Assembly (NCBI GenBank): GCA_964441455.1
Contig: CAYTUX010000089.1
Location: 1-6,428 of the forward strand
Reading direction: 5' to 3'
DNA length: 6,428 nt
Source: JAQICX01 sp964441455
GTDB taxonomy: Bacteria; Verrucomicrobiota; Kiritimatiellia; JAQICX01
The translations under genes and the position numbers were made by a program. The notes under the pieces were generated by a model. That model searched no databases and had not been told where the DNA came from. It saw nothing but the letters and a program-made list of their open reading frames with translations. Below, piece after piece: positions 1 to 5,220 of this stretch (position 1 is its first letter; each line of letters starts with the position of its first letter).

Positions 1-99
1 GTTGGTTGAAGGTGCTGGAAGCGAAGATTGTTGAGTTAGGGAAAGAGGAATATCGAATGATGAATGGAAGATTACCCCTCCGTCCTCGTACCTCGGACA

Positions 100-119
100 C
101 CTCCCCTAAACAGGGGAGG
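100..119. repeat. Hairpin in repeat copy 1
   Basis: CCTCCCCT, loop AAAC, AGGGGAGG gives a perfect 8 bp GC-rich stem. No T-run follows on either strand, so it is not a canonical intrinsic terminator, although a stem this strong could stall polymerase or shield an RNA end. Confidence 0.85.
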
Positions 120-242
120 AGCACTTGCGATTAACGGAGGTGTTGTTTTAAGACACTGGCAGCTGAGATTGTTGAGTTACGGAAAGAGGAATATCGGATG
201 ATGAAGGAAGAAATACCCCTCCCACCTCGCAAGCTCGGACAG

Positions 243-260
243 CTCCCCTAAACAGGGGAG
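243..260. repeat. Hairpin in repeat copy 2
   Basis: CTCCCCT, loop AAAC, AGGGGAG is the same hairpin as in the first copy with a 7 bp stem. The bases just outside have changed, so conservation is centred on the stem-loop. Confidence 0.85.
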
Positions 261-343
261 GAGCACTTGCGATTAACGGGGGGTGTTGGTTTAAGACACT
301 GGCAGCTGAGATTGGTGTGTTACGGAAAAAGGAATATCCAATG

Positions 344-362
344 ATGAAGGGAAACCCTTCAT
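344..362. repeat. Perfect small hairpin at the end of the tandem array
   Basis: ATGAAGGG, loop AAA, CCCTTCAT forms an 8 bp stem. It sits where the third, truncated repeat copy joins unique sequence, 30 bp before the receptor promoter. No T-run follows, so a terminator role is doubtful; it may insulate the promoter from upstream transcription. Confidence 0.6.
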
Positions 363-392
363 TCAAAATTGACAACCTTTAAAAAATATTGG

Positions 393-421
393 TTGACAAT
401 AGTCTGTTTTACAGATATAAT
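393..421 (+). promoter_or_regulatory. Perfect consensus sigma70 promoter of the outer-membrane receptor gene
   Basis: TTGACA (393-398) and TATAAT (416-421) are both perfect hexamers separated by the optimal 17 bp. Transcription should start near 428, giving an untranslated leader of about 27 nt before the ATG at 455. The promoter lies inside the open frame that begins with TTG at 389, which is the main reason for rejecting that longer start. Confidence 0.85.
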
Positions 422-454
422 CCGAACTTAAATTCAAATATAGGTAGAATAATA

Positions 455-2233
455 ATGAAACAAAATGGAAAATACAATAAACTAATTGGATTATTTTTTA
501 TGGGAATTATATTGCAGGTTTACGGCAACACAAATGAGGTCATAGAACTGAAGGTTCTTGAAGTTAAAGGTGAAATAGATGAGTCAACAACTAAGCTGAT
601 GACTGATATTCCGGGAGTGGTGCTCAACACTCAAGGTGGAAATTACTCGCAGAACGATATTCTTTATAGAGCTACATCATTTTCTGAAAACGGAGTCTCC
701 CTTGAGGGTGCAACGCTTAACAATCCACAGACTGAGCATTTCAATGCAGAGCTTCCTCTGCCAAGTACTGTTTTACAAAAACCAACTATTAAAACTTTTT
801 TAAAACAGAAAGTAAGTCAAGCCGGTAATTTAAGTTCAACCATAAATTATAATCTAAAAGATATTTCAGCTGACAGAAATGTATCAGCATCGTATGGTTC
901 AAGAGATAGTTATAAGTTTTCAGCATTACTCGAAGATAAAATAAGTGATAGTTTTGGAGTTGCTGCATTTGGTGGTTACTGGAATATGAAAGATTTAGAT
1001 CGTCAGGATAACGATTCAAAAGGTTTTAATGTCGGATTAATTGGCGAATCAAAAAGTGATGATATTAATATTAAAATGGTTGCAGCATTTCAGCAGAAAG
1101 AGTTTGGAGCTACAGGGTATTATGGAGTTTCACCAAATATGCCTGCAAAAGAAAAGCTCAACGATGCACTTGTCTTGATTAAAGGAGTTTATGATTATGG
1201 TGAAAGCAACTATATTAATGTGAGTACTTATTGGAGATATCTGGAAGATCAGTATTCATTGTTTCTTCCTGATTCATATCTATATTTTAATCAGCATAAG
1301 AATAATATTGTTTCAATTAATGCCAATGGTCTCAACGCTATTAACGATAAGCTCAATCTGGTTTGGCAGTCGAATGTGACATACGAAGATATGTATAGTC
1401 TGTCTTTGGGGAACTACAATAGAACTTCTGCAAATTTTACCGGCTCTTTTGTATACAACTTTGAGAAATTTGAATTTAATGCCGGAGTTCGAGGAGCATA
1501 TTTCAGTGATTATGACAATAAACTTTCACCAATGGTTGGGGTTACATATTATGTCAATGATCTAATCAGTTTAACTGTGGAATATATAAGATCAGCTCAA
1601 CAACCGTCATATACAGCTCTTAACTATGAATCGCCGACTAGTCTTGGAAATCAGGGATTGAATTTGCAGATTGATGATCAATTTTCTGCTAAACTTGAGA
1701 GTGTAATAAACGAACAGCTTACAGTTGATTATTCTCTGTTTGCAGGTGTTTTAAAAAATGCTGTTGACTGGGTTAAGAAGGAAGAAGACTCTCCCAAATG
1801 GGAGTCTGTAAATCTTGAGGAAGTCAAGTATTATGGTGCTGATATGAACATCAATTATAGATCTTTAGATGTTTTAAGTTTTTCTTTGTATGCTTGTTAT
1901 GCTAAAAAAGATAGTAAGAATGATTATTATTCAGACAGATATATTATGAATTATCCTGAATTTAATTTGAAGCTATCTGTAGAGTATATTGCAACAGAGA
2001 AGATTATATTTTTGGCATCGCAGCAGTTTCTATATCAGAGCGATGACCCGATCAGAACAGATCGGACACAGTTTCTATGCAATGCCGGCTTAATGGTTGG
2101 TCCTTTCTATAATAAATCTATGATTTTAGGTCTGTCCGTATATAACATATGGGATGATGATTTCGATATGTATCCAGAACAGGATACTGCTCCTCGTCAG
2201 TCAGTTATGGCAAATGTGAGAATAGATATATAA
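455..2233 (+). CDS. TonB-dependent-receptor-like outer-membrane beta-barrel protein
   Basis: This 592-residue protein is probably an outer-membrane transporter of the TonB-dependent receptor type; the substrate is unknown. The frame is open from a TTG at 389, but I start at ATG 455. A perfect promoter lies between the two, and the protein then begins with a good signal peptide: lysines, then the hydrophobic LIGLFFMGIIL, with likely cleavage after VYG (residue 24). Residues 28-37 (EVIELKVLEV) look like a TonB box. The plug follows, with DIPGV near 51 and SFSENGVSLEGATLNNPQTE at about 75-94; that wording is typical of receptor plugs. From about 140 to the end, alternating aromatic and polar stretches (for example FGVAAFGGYW, LSFSLYACYA) fit a beta-barrel. 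The plug is short and the last residue is Ile, not the usual Phe or Trp. No transport partner lies nearby. The Shine-Dalgarno is weak (AGGT). It could also be a degenerate receptor. Confidence 0.85.
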   Translation: MKQNGKYNKLIGLFFMGIILQVYGNTNEVIELKVLEVKGEIDESTTKLMTDIPGVVLNTQGGNYSQNDILYRATSFSENGVSLEGATLNNPQTEHFNAELPLPSTVLQKPTIKTFLKQKVSQAGNLSSTINYNLKDISADRNVSASYGSRDSYKFSALLEDKISDSFGVAAFGGYWNMKDLDRQDNDSKGFNVGLIGESKSDDINIKMVAAFQQKEFGATGYYGVSPNMPAKEKLNDALVLIKGVYDYGESNYINVSTYWRYLEDQYSLFLPDSYLYFNQHKNNIVSINANGLNAINDKLNLVWQSNVTYEDMYSLSLGNYNRTSANFTGSFVYNFEKFEFNAGVRGAYFSDYDNKLSPMVGVTYYVNDLISLTVEYIRSAQQPSYTALNYESPTSLGNQGLNLQIDDQFSAKLESVINEQLTVDYSLFAGVLKNAVDWVKKEEDSPKWESVNLEEVKYYGADMNINYRSLDVLSFSLYACYAKKDSKNDYYSDRYIMNYPEFNLKLSVEYIATEKIIFLASQQFLYQSDDPIRTDRTQFLCNAGLMVGPFYNKSMILGLSVYNIWDDDFDMYPEQDTAPRQSVMANVRIDI

Positions 2234-2243
2234 AACTATTTGC

Positions 2244-2272
2244 TTGATAATATCCGAGTTATATATTATTGT
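2244..2272 (+). promoter_or_regulatory. Possible weak promoter before the broken secreted-protein gene
   Basis: TTGATA (2244-2249, five of six consensus) lies 17 bp before TATTGT (2267-2272, four of six). Predicted initiation falls almost on the ATG at 2279. AT-rich DNA gives many such matches, so this is tentative. Confidence 0.25.
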
Positions 2273-2278
2273 CTAAGT

Positions 2279-2539
2279 ATGAGATTTATAAATACAATTT
2301 TATTTACGGCAGTTATGTTATGGACTGTTTAATACTCTTTTGCAGAGGCTGATTATCCTGCATTGACCAGAAAAAGCAGATCAAGATTGGAACTCGGCGT
2401 TCCCAGAGTTGGCACTTGCAACGAAGATTGTTTCGTTGCTTTGCGACAGCGAGGATGCTGTCCCTCCCGAGAGGACACTTGCAAGCTGGAAGCTTACGTT
2501 AACCATTTTCCGTGCCGGAGCGACACGGCTACAGAGTGA
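2279..2539 (+). pseudogene. Remnant of a small secreted-protein gene with an in-frame stop
   Basis: An ATG at 2279 opens MRFINTILFTAVMLWTV, a plausible signal-peptide core, which a TAA at 2330-2332 ends after 17 codons. The same frame continues directly with YSFAEADYPALTRKSRSRL, where SFA-EA would be a sensible signal-peptidase site. Read through the stop, the frame runs to a TGA at 2537-2539. From about 2389 onward it crosses the hairpin repeats, so only the part up to about 2388 looks like original gene. The likely history is a small exported protein inactivated by a nonsense mutation and by repeat insertion. The residual protein is not recognised. It lies 45 bp after the receptor stop codon and may once have been co-transcribed with it. 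An alternative is a real 17-residue hydrophobic peptide. Confidence 0.45.
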
Positions 2540-2554
2540 CGCATGACGCATGAC
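2389..2554. repeat. Cluster of short hairpins, GC-rich intergenic repeat
   Basis: Five small stem-loops follow one another: GGAAC/GTTCC (2389-2403, loop TCGGC), GCAACGAA/TTCGTTGC (2418-2439), GACAGC/GCTGTC (2445-2462, loop GAGGAT), AAGCT/AGCTT (2483-2495, loop GGA) and CCGTG-C-CG/CG-A-CACGG (2510-2528, loop GAG). The motif CACTTGCAA occurs twice (2413-2421 and 2476-2484) and resembles CACTTGCGA in the left-hand tandem repeats. The block ends with GACGCAT twice and a third GAC (2538-2554). Base composition differs sharply from the neighbouring genes. There is no believable protein gene on either strand. It separates the plus-strand receptor unit from the minus-strand MYG1 gene. Confidence 0.75.
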
Positions 2555-2656
2555 AAAAAAACTCAATTTCCTGCGCAGTTCCTTATCCTGAACATCCTGT
2601 TATTATTTCAAAAAAATCGGTACTGTTCATTTGCCGCTAAACACACTATTCAATTT

Positions 2657-3535
2657 TTACAGTTGTTCAGCGAGCTTTATGATTGAGTCGTATGATTTTG
2701 CTCCGCAGATGAAACCTTTGTGATGGCAGAAAATACCGTCAGTTATTTCTGCCTTTTCAGAGAATTCGCCACCATTTAGTCCTTGCCACTTTTTGGGAAG
2801 ATCTTTTCTGCTTTCAAATGAACCTGATTCTACGGGAATAGTCTTTATATACCAGCTGTTTTTTTTCGGATATATAACATATAAAATATTATTATTGTTT
2901 TCACAGGAAAAAAGCGGTTTCATCCACTCGCAGTTTTCGGGCACTACTATATAGTTTTTATTATTCTCAATAGCTTTATTAATTGCTGCTTGTACGGTAG
3001 TTTTACACTCCTCTTCATATTCGTAGTTTAAAATCATTGCTTTCAGGAGAGTTCGTGCATATTCGACTTGTTTTTCAAATACATTATCTGTTTGAGTTGT
3101 ATCAATTGGATTCATCATTTTCATTGCATCGCAAAGTGATAGGGCGGTAGCATTGTCAAAATCTTCACATACTGTTGTTGCTGTGATACCGTTATCGTTG
3201 GCGTCTATGCCTCTGATTAAGCGATTGAGGATGTATTTGTATGTGTTCTCGTTGCCATTGCATATTTCAAGACCATAGTGCTTCCAGATTAAACCTACTG
3301 ATGACATCAAAAGTCCGTCTTCATATGCAGGTCCATCCTTGAAATGGTGGTCATATGTTTTGTTTTGGTGATTATATTCGCGTCCAACATCAATTAGAAA
3401 ATCGCACTGTTTCCATATTGCTTCATCCCTTGTTCGGTAAATGATGTAGTCCGGATATAAAACTGTTATTGCCGCGACTGCAAATATGTCGTCCGGGTGA
3501 AACCCGCTGTTATGTGTTGCTATTTTTTTTGTCAT
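2657..3535 (-). CDS. MYG1-family (UPF0160) DHH-type metal-dependent hydrolase
   Basis: This 292-residue protein has the MYG1 family architecture from end to end. Near the N-terminus is THNSGFHPDD (7-16), the family's histidine/aspartate metal site. Next come DVG (49-51), the DHH triad in TYDHHFKDG (60-68), SSVGLIWKHYG (78-88) and IDANDNG (110-116). The C-terminal CHHKGFICGAKS (270-281) matches the family's closing glycine-alanine-lysine motif. The family belongs to the DHH phosphoesterase superfamily. Eukaryotic MYG1 is reported to act as a 3'-5' RNA exonuclease; the bacterial role is less clear, so RNA or nucleotide hydrolysis is an inference. Length is normal or slightly short, and no key residue is missing. 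Only five residues precede the first motif, which fixes the start. No Shine-Dalgarno is visible, and the promoter lies almost on the start codon. Downstream, a weak CGG/CCG pairing followed by seven T (minus strand, 2610-2620) might terminate transcription. Confidence 0.92.
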   Translation of the reverse strand: MTKKIATHNSGFHPDDIFAVAAITVLYPDYIIYRTRDEAIWKQCDFLIDVGREYNHQNKTYDHHFKDGPAYEDGLLMSSVGLIWKHYGLEICNGNENTYKYILNRLIRGIDANDNGITATTVCEDFDNATALSLCDAMKMMNPIDTTQTDNVFEKQVEYARTLLKAMILNYEYEEECKTTVQAAINKAIENNKNYIVVPENCEWMKPLFSCENNNNILYVIYPKKNSWYIKTIPVESGSFESRKDLPKKWQGLNGGEFSEKAEITDGIFCHHKGFICGAKSYDSIIKLAEQL

Positions 3536-3539
3536 ATTT

Positions 3540-3567
3540 ATTATAGTTCTAAAAAACTTAGTGTTAA
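3540..3567 (-). promoter_or_regulatory. Promoter of the MYG1 gene, predicting a leaderless mRNA
   Basis: On the minus strand, TTAACA (3562-3567, five of six) is followed after 16 bp by a perfect TATAAT (3540-3545). Only four bases separate the -10 box from the ATG at 3535-3533, so the expected transcription start falls on or next to the start codon. This agrees with the missing ribosome-binding site. Confidence 0.6.
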
Positions 3568-3692
3568 GTGTTATATGTTAAGAGTTACTTTATATCATTG
3601 TTTTCACTATTCAATTTTGAAGGTAGGAACACTCTGTGAACAGATAAAAAATTTGTTTGTTGTGTCGTATGACTCTATATGCATGTTTGTTT

Positions 3693-3742
3693 TTATGTCG
3701 CCCCTCTGGGACTATTGTTAACATCGGAAAACCGCGACATAA
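3693..3742. repeat. Imperfect hairpin with two inner stems in the MYG1-glycosyltransferase spacer
   Basis: TTATGTCGC (3693-3701) pairs with GCGACATAA (3734-3742). Inside are CCC/GGG around TCT (3702-3710) and CGG/CCG around AAAA (3725-3734). Pairing the outer stem as 8 bp allows a three-way-junction shape. No T-run follows on either strand. The phrase ATGTCGCCCCTCTGGG seems familiar from dispersed intergenic repeats, but I cannot name a family. The rest of the 3568-3774 spacer is AT-rich, and I see no gene in it. Confidence 0.55.
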
Positions 3743-3763
3743 CCTTAACTAATTTAACCTATA

Positions 3764-3779
3764 TAACTAACTAACTAAC
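3764..3779. repeat. TAAC tetranucleotide repeat, 4 copies, across the glycosyltransferase stop codon
   Basis: TAAC is repeated four times and overlaps the last codon and stop of the glycosyltransferase gene (TGT TAG, 3780-3775 on the minus strand). Slippage here could alter the final residues but would not affect the catalytic domain. Confidence 0.7.
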
Positions 3780-4842
3780 AATCTAACTTATTTATAATTC
3801 CAATCACCTGTTTTTCAAGGTTTAGATTCTGCAGTCTCTTGACTCTTTTATTTTGAGCATCAATAATACTCTGTTTTGTTGTTTCATCTGAAATAATTTG
3901 GTTCATCATTTCAGCAACCATTTTATAATTTTTTTCTTTAAAGAGAACACTTGCGAAGTCCAATGTTTCAGGTACCGCCGCTTCACCGTATGCAAGAATT
4001 GGAATCTTTTTATACATTGCTTCGATTAAAGGAATACAGAATCCTTCGTGTTCGCTCATGCATAGGAATAGATCGGCAATCTGATAGTATGCATTGAGTT
4101 CATTTTGAGGTATGGAACCTGTCAGAATAACTGCATCTTCAATGTCAAGTTTAACAATATAATCTTTCAGCATATAAAAGTAGCGTTCACATCCATTTGG
4201 TGAACCTGCAAGGATTAGTCTTGAATTCGCATTGACTGTTTTCCGGTAAACATAAAATGCTGTAATAAGATCTTCAATCTTTTTGTTTGGTGCGCATCTG
4301 CCTACAAACAATATGTTTTTTTTACCGTCCCGGTATTTTGCAATAATTCTTTTTGCGGGAGAAATGTCAAGTTTTTTAAAATCAATAATAATTGGAAGAA
4401 CAACCACATCCTTATAGCCAAGTTTTGTAATCTCTTTTGCATTGAACTTGCTGTCTGCAAGGTTGATGTCTGCACATCCTGCCAGCATTGCAACTTGTTT
4501 TGAACCCTGTTCAAGAGTTGCTAGAGTATCTTCGTTTATGAAACGAAAAAAGTGTGAAGGGGTAACGTTGTGGTATAGTATGATTTTTTTGCAATCTAAA
4601 TGTTTAAAATAGATATTTGCAGGTGTACCCATTGATAGATGAAGTAGAACAATATCATTTTTTTTAGGAGTGCATTGGTTTATGTCAAATGCATCTCTGT
4701 TCTTTTCTCCAATATTTCTTTGAGGACAATAAATATCGGAAGTGAAGCCATTTTTTCTAAAAATGCCTCTAAAGTATCTGGCCTCATTACTTATGGCATC
4801 ACCATTTGTGTAGCCAGCCAAAATTTGATGTATAGTTTGCAT
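3775..4842 (-). CDS. GT4-type retaining glycosyltransferase
   Basis: This 355-residue enzyme transfers a sugar from a nucleotide-sugar donor to an unknown acceptor, probably in surface polysaccharide or glycoconjugate synthesis in the cytoplasm. The N-terminus HQILAGYTNGDAISNEARYF (5-24) matches a GT4 subgroup that begins HQ(I/L)LP...GDAI and represents the acceptor half. Residues 88-100 (ILYHNVTPSHFFR) fit the same fold. The C-terminal donor domain starts at about 174 with NILFVGRCAPNKKIEDLI (176-193). The E-x7-E signature is E266 to E274 in EHEGFCIPLIEAM, and PILAYGEAAVPE (281-292) is the usual following loop. No membrane segment or signal peptide is seen. Length is normal for the family and the start agrees with it. 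There is no clear Shine-Dalgarno or promoter. It does not sit in a recognisable polysaccharide cluster: the nearest gene on the same strand, MYG1, has its own promoter. Family assignment is firm; the sugar and acceptor cannot be told. Confidence 0.92.
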   Translation of the reverse strand: MQTIHQILAGYTNGDAISNEARYFRGIFRKNGFTSDIYCPQRNIGEKNRDAFDINQCTPKKNDIVLLHLSMGTPANIYFKHLDCKKIILYHNVTPSHFFRFINEDTLATLEQGSKQVAMLAGCADINLADSKFNAKEITKLGYKDVVVLPIIIDFKKLDISPAKRIIAKYRDGKKNILFVGRCAPNKKIEDLITAFYVYRKTVNANSRLILAGSPNGCERYFYMLKDYIVKLDIEDAVILTGSIPQNELNAYYQIADLFLCMSEHEGFCIPLIEAMYKKIPILAYGEAAVPETLDFASVLFKEKNYKMVAEMMNQIISDETTKQSIIDAQNKRVKRLQNLNLEKQVIGIINKLDC

Positions 4843-4857
4843 TATGATAGAAAGGTC

Positions 4858-4929
4858 AAACTGTAAATGATAATTCGCCTTCGCAGTTCTTACGGCTTGA
4901 CAAGAAGGTAAACTGTAAACGATAATTCG
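4858..4929. repeat. Direct repeat pair, 20-mer with one mismatch
   Basis: AAACTGTAAAYGATAATTCG occurs at 4858-4877 (Y=T) and 4910-4929 (Y=C), 52 bp apart, each preceded by a similar AAGGT. The first copy lies just upstream of the glycosyltransferase start codon; the second contains the -10 box of a plus-strand promoter. They may be paired binding sites or the footprint of a small duplication. Confidence 0.8.
4897..4926 (+). promoter_or_regulatory. Sigma70-type promoter with no protein gene behind it
   Basis: A perfect TTGACA (4897-4902) is followed after 18 bp by GATAAT (4921-4926, five of six). Initiation would be near 4933, running away from the glycosyltransferase gene and towards the plus-strand terminator at 5021-5054. 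Confidence 0.55.
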
Positions 4930-4957
4930 TCACTCGTTGATCGCCTTCCGGGAACGT

Positions 4958-4977
4958 CGATCCCGAATTCGGGATCG
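4958..4977. repeat. Perfect 20 bp palindrome
   Basis: CGATCCCGAATTCGGGATCG is its own reverse complement. As RNA it gives an 8 bp stem with an AATT loop, extendable by a G-U pair. As DNA it could be a dimeric regulator site, 116 bp upstream of the glycosyltransferase start. It is much more GC-rich than its surroundings. Confidence 0.8.
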
Positions 4978-5020
4978 GCAAAAATAAATACTGCCGGAGG
5001 CATTCACGAATTTACCATTA

Positions 5021-5054
5021 ACCAATAATAATTAACTATTATTGGTGTTTTTTT
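5021..5054 (+). terminator. Intrinsic terminator on the plus strand
   Basis: ACCAATAATA (5021-5030), loop ATTAAC, TATTATTGGT (5037-5046) is a perfect 10 bp stem followed by G and seven T (5048-5054). The direction is plus. No plus-strand protein gene lies upstream in the gap, so it fits the candidate small RNA. It may also insulate the hisG unit. Confidence 0.7.
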
Positions 5055-5096
5055 AAACATAAGAGCCTTTTCATAATAATATAAAAAGGCTCTTAT
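5055..5096 (-). terminator. Terminator hairpin of the hisG / bS22-like operon
   Basis: ATAAGAGCCTTTT (5059-5071) and AAAAGGCTCTTAT (5084-5096) form a perfect 13 bp stem, 19 nt beyond the small gene's stop codon. On the minus strand it is followed by G and only three T, so the tail is weak, but stem and position fit termination of the hisG transcript. The adjacent plus-strand terminator makes this a back-to-back pair. Confidence 0.65.
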
Positions 5097-5115
5097 AAAT
5101 ATGTAAAGCTTATCG

Positions 5116-5205
5116 CTATTTATTCTTGTGACGATTTGCCTTAAGACGCTTCTTATATTTATGTTTAGTCATCTTCTTACGGCGAATTTTTTTAACTGAA
5201 CCCAC
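5116..5205 (-). CDS. Small basic ribosomal protein, bS22 / mS38 (AURKAIP1/COX24 domain) type
   Basis: A 29-codon gene starts at GTG and encodes a very basic peptide beginning MGSVKKIRRKKM, continuing TKHKYKKRLKANR and ending HKNK. The GSV-K-(K/R)RRKKM-x-KHK-x-(K/R)KR pattern is that of the AURKAIP1/COX24 domain, found in mitochondrial small-subunit protein mS38 and in the tiny bacterial protein bS22, which binds 16S rRNA. About half the residues are Lys, Arg or His, as expected for an RNA-embedded peptide. An AAGGAG Shine-Dalgarno (5213-5218) sits 7 nt before the GTG and decides the start; an ATG 11 codons in would lose half the domain. It follows hisG after 15 nt, so it is very likely co-transcribed, and a terminator hairpin follows. 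Such short genes are often missed in annotation. Confidence 0.85.
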   Translation of the reverse strand: MGSVKKIRRKKMTKHKYKKRLKANRHKNK

Positions 5206-5212
5206 GTTTTAG

Positions 5213-5218
5213 CTCCTT
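5213..5218 (-). promoter_or_regulatory. Ribosome-binding site of the bS22-like gene
   Basis: AAGGAG on the minus strand, 7 nt before the GTG start and just after the hisG stop codon. It is a near-perfect Shine-Dalgarno, supporting independent and efficient translation of the small gene. Confidence 0.8.
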
Positions 5219-5220
5219 AT

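Larger units (their letters stand above)
1..351 (+). repeat. Tandem array of a ~142 bp repeat, 2.5 copies, open at the left edge
   Basis: Three copies lie head to tail: 1-141, 142-284 and a truncated copy at 285-351. Each begins with GTTG and shares a block around GATTGTTGAGTTA, GGAATATC and ATGATGAA. The two full copies continue through a pyrimidine-rich stretch, a strong hairpin and GCACTTGCGATTAACGG. The third copy stops at GATGAAGGG, just before the receptor promoter. The first copy starts at base 1, so the array probably continues to the left. The C- and G-runs stand out from the AT-rich genes. From memory, CTCCCCT-loop-AGGGGAG segments of this kind recur between genes in many bacterial genomes and resemble REP-like palindromes, but I cannot confirm the family. 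A short reading frame is conserved in all copies and is discussed under findings. I see no convincing protein gene here. Confidence 0.9.
4933..5054 (+). ncRNA. Candidate small structured RNA, about 120 nt
   Basis: The segment lies between a good plus-strand promoter and a plus-strand intrinsic terminator, and no plus-strand ORF explains either. It contains no ATG. The predicted transcript would fold into an 8 bp hairpin from the perfect palindrome (4958-4977), a small TGCC-GGA-GGCA hairpin (4992-5002), an unstructured AT-rich linker, and the terminator stem with a seven-U tail. That layout is typical of a trans-acting small RNA. No known RNA family is recognised. The alternative is chance alignment of repeat pieces with a promoter-like sequence. 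Confidence 0.4.

Noticed and set aside
369..374. A second TTGACA upstream of the receptor promoter
   Set aside because: No -10 hexamer lies at 16-18 bp; the real -35 box is at 393-398.
148..375. 75-codon minus-strand frame over the tandem repeats
   Set aside because: It reads straight through the repeat hairpins; its PPL(I/F) and LFRG-like wording is the translation of the C/G-run repeat, not a protein family.
1..388. Possible cobalamin riboswitch upstream of the receptor, or a CRISPR array from the repeats
   Set aside because: The predicted leader is only about 27 nt and no B12-box-like sequence is seen; the ~142 bp units are contiguous and show no repeat-spacer alternation or cas genes.
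2247..2269. ATAATAT/ATATTAT stem after the receptor stop as a terminator
   Set aside because: Only A-T pairs, a 9-nt loop and no T-run; too weak to call.
2381..2566. 61-codon minus-strand frame over the hairpin cluster
   Set aside because: It consists almost entirely of repeat hairpins, with no start context or recognisable domain.
3558..3590. GTTAAGTGTTATATGTTAAG near-repeat upstream of MYG1
   Set aside because: Low-complexity AT-rich sequence; it contains the -35 box but no repeat clear enough to call separately.
3497..3721. 74-codon plus-strand frame across the MYG1 start and spacer
   Set aside because: Overlaps the MYG1 N-terminus antisense and then runs through AT-rich spacer; cysteine- and tyrosine-rich composition is typical of non-coding AT DNA.
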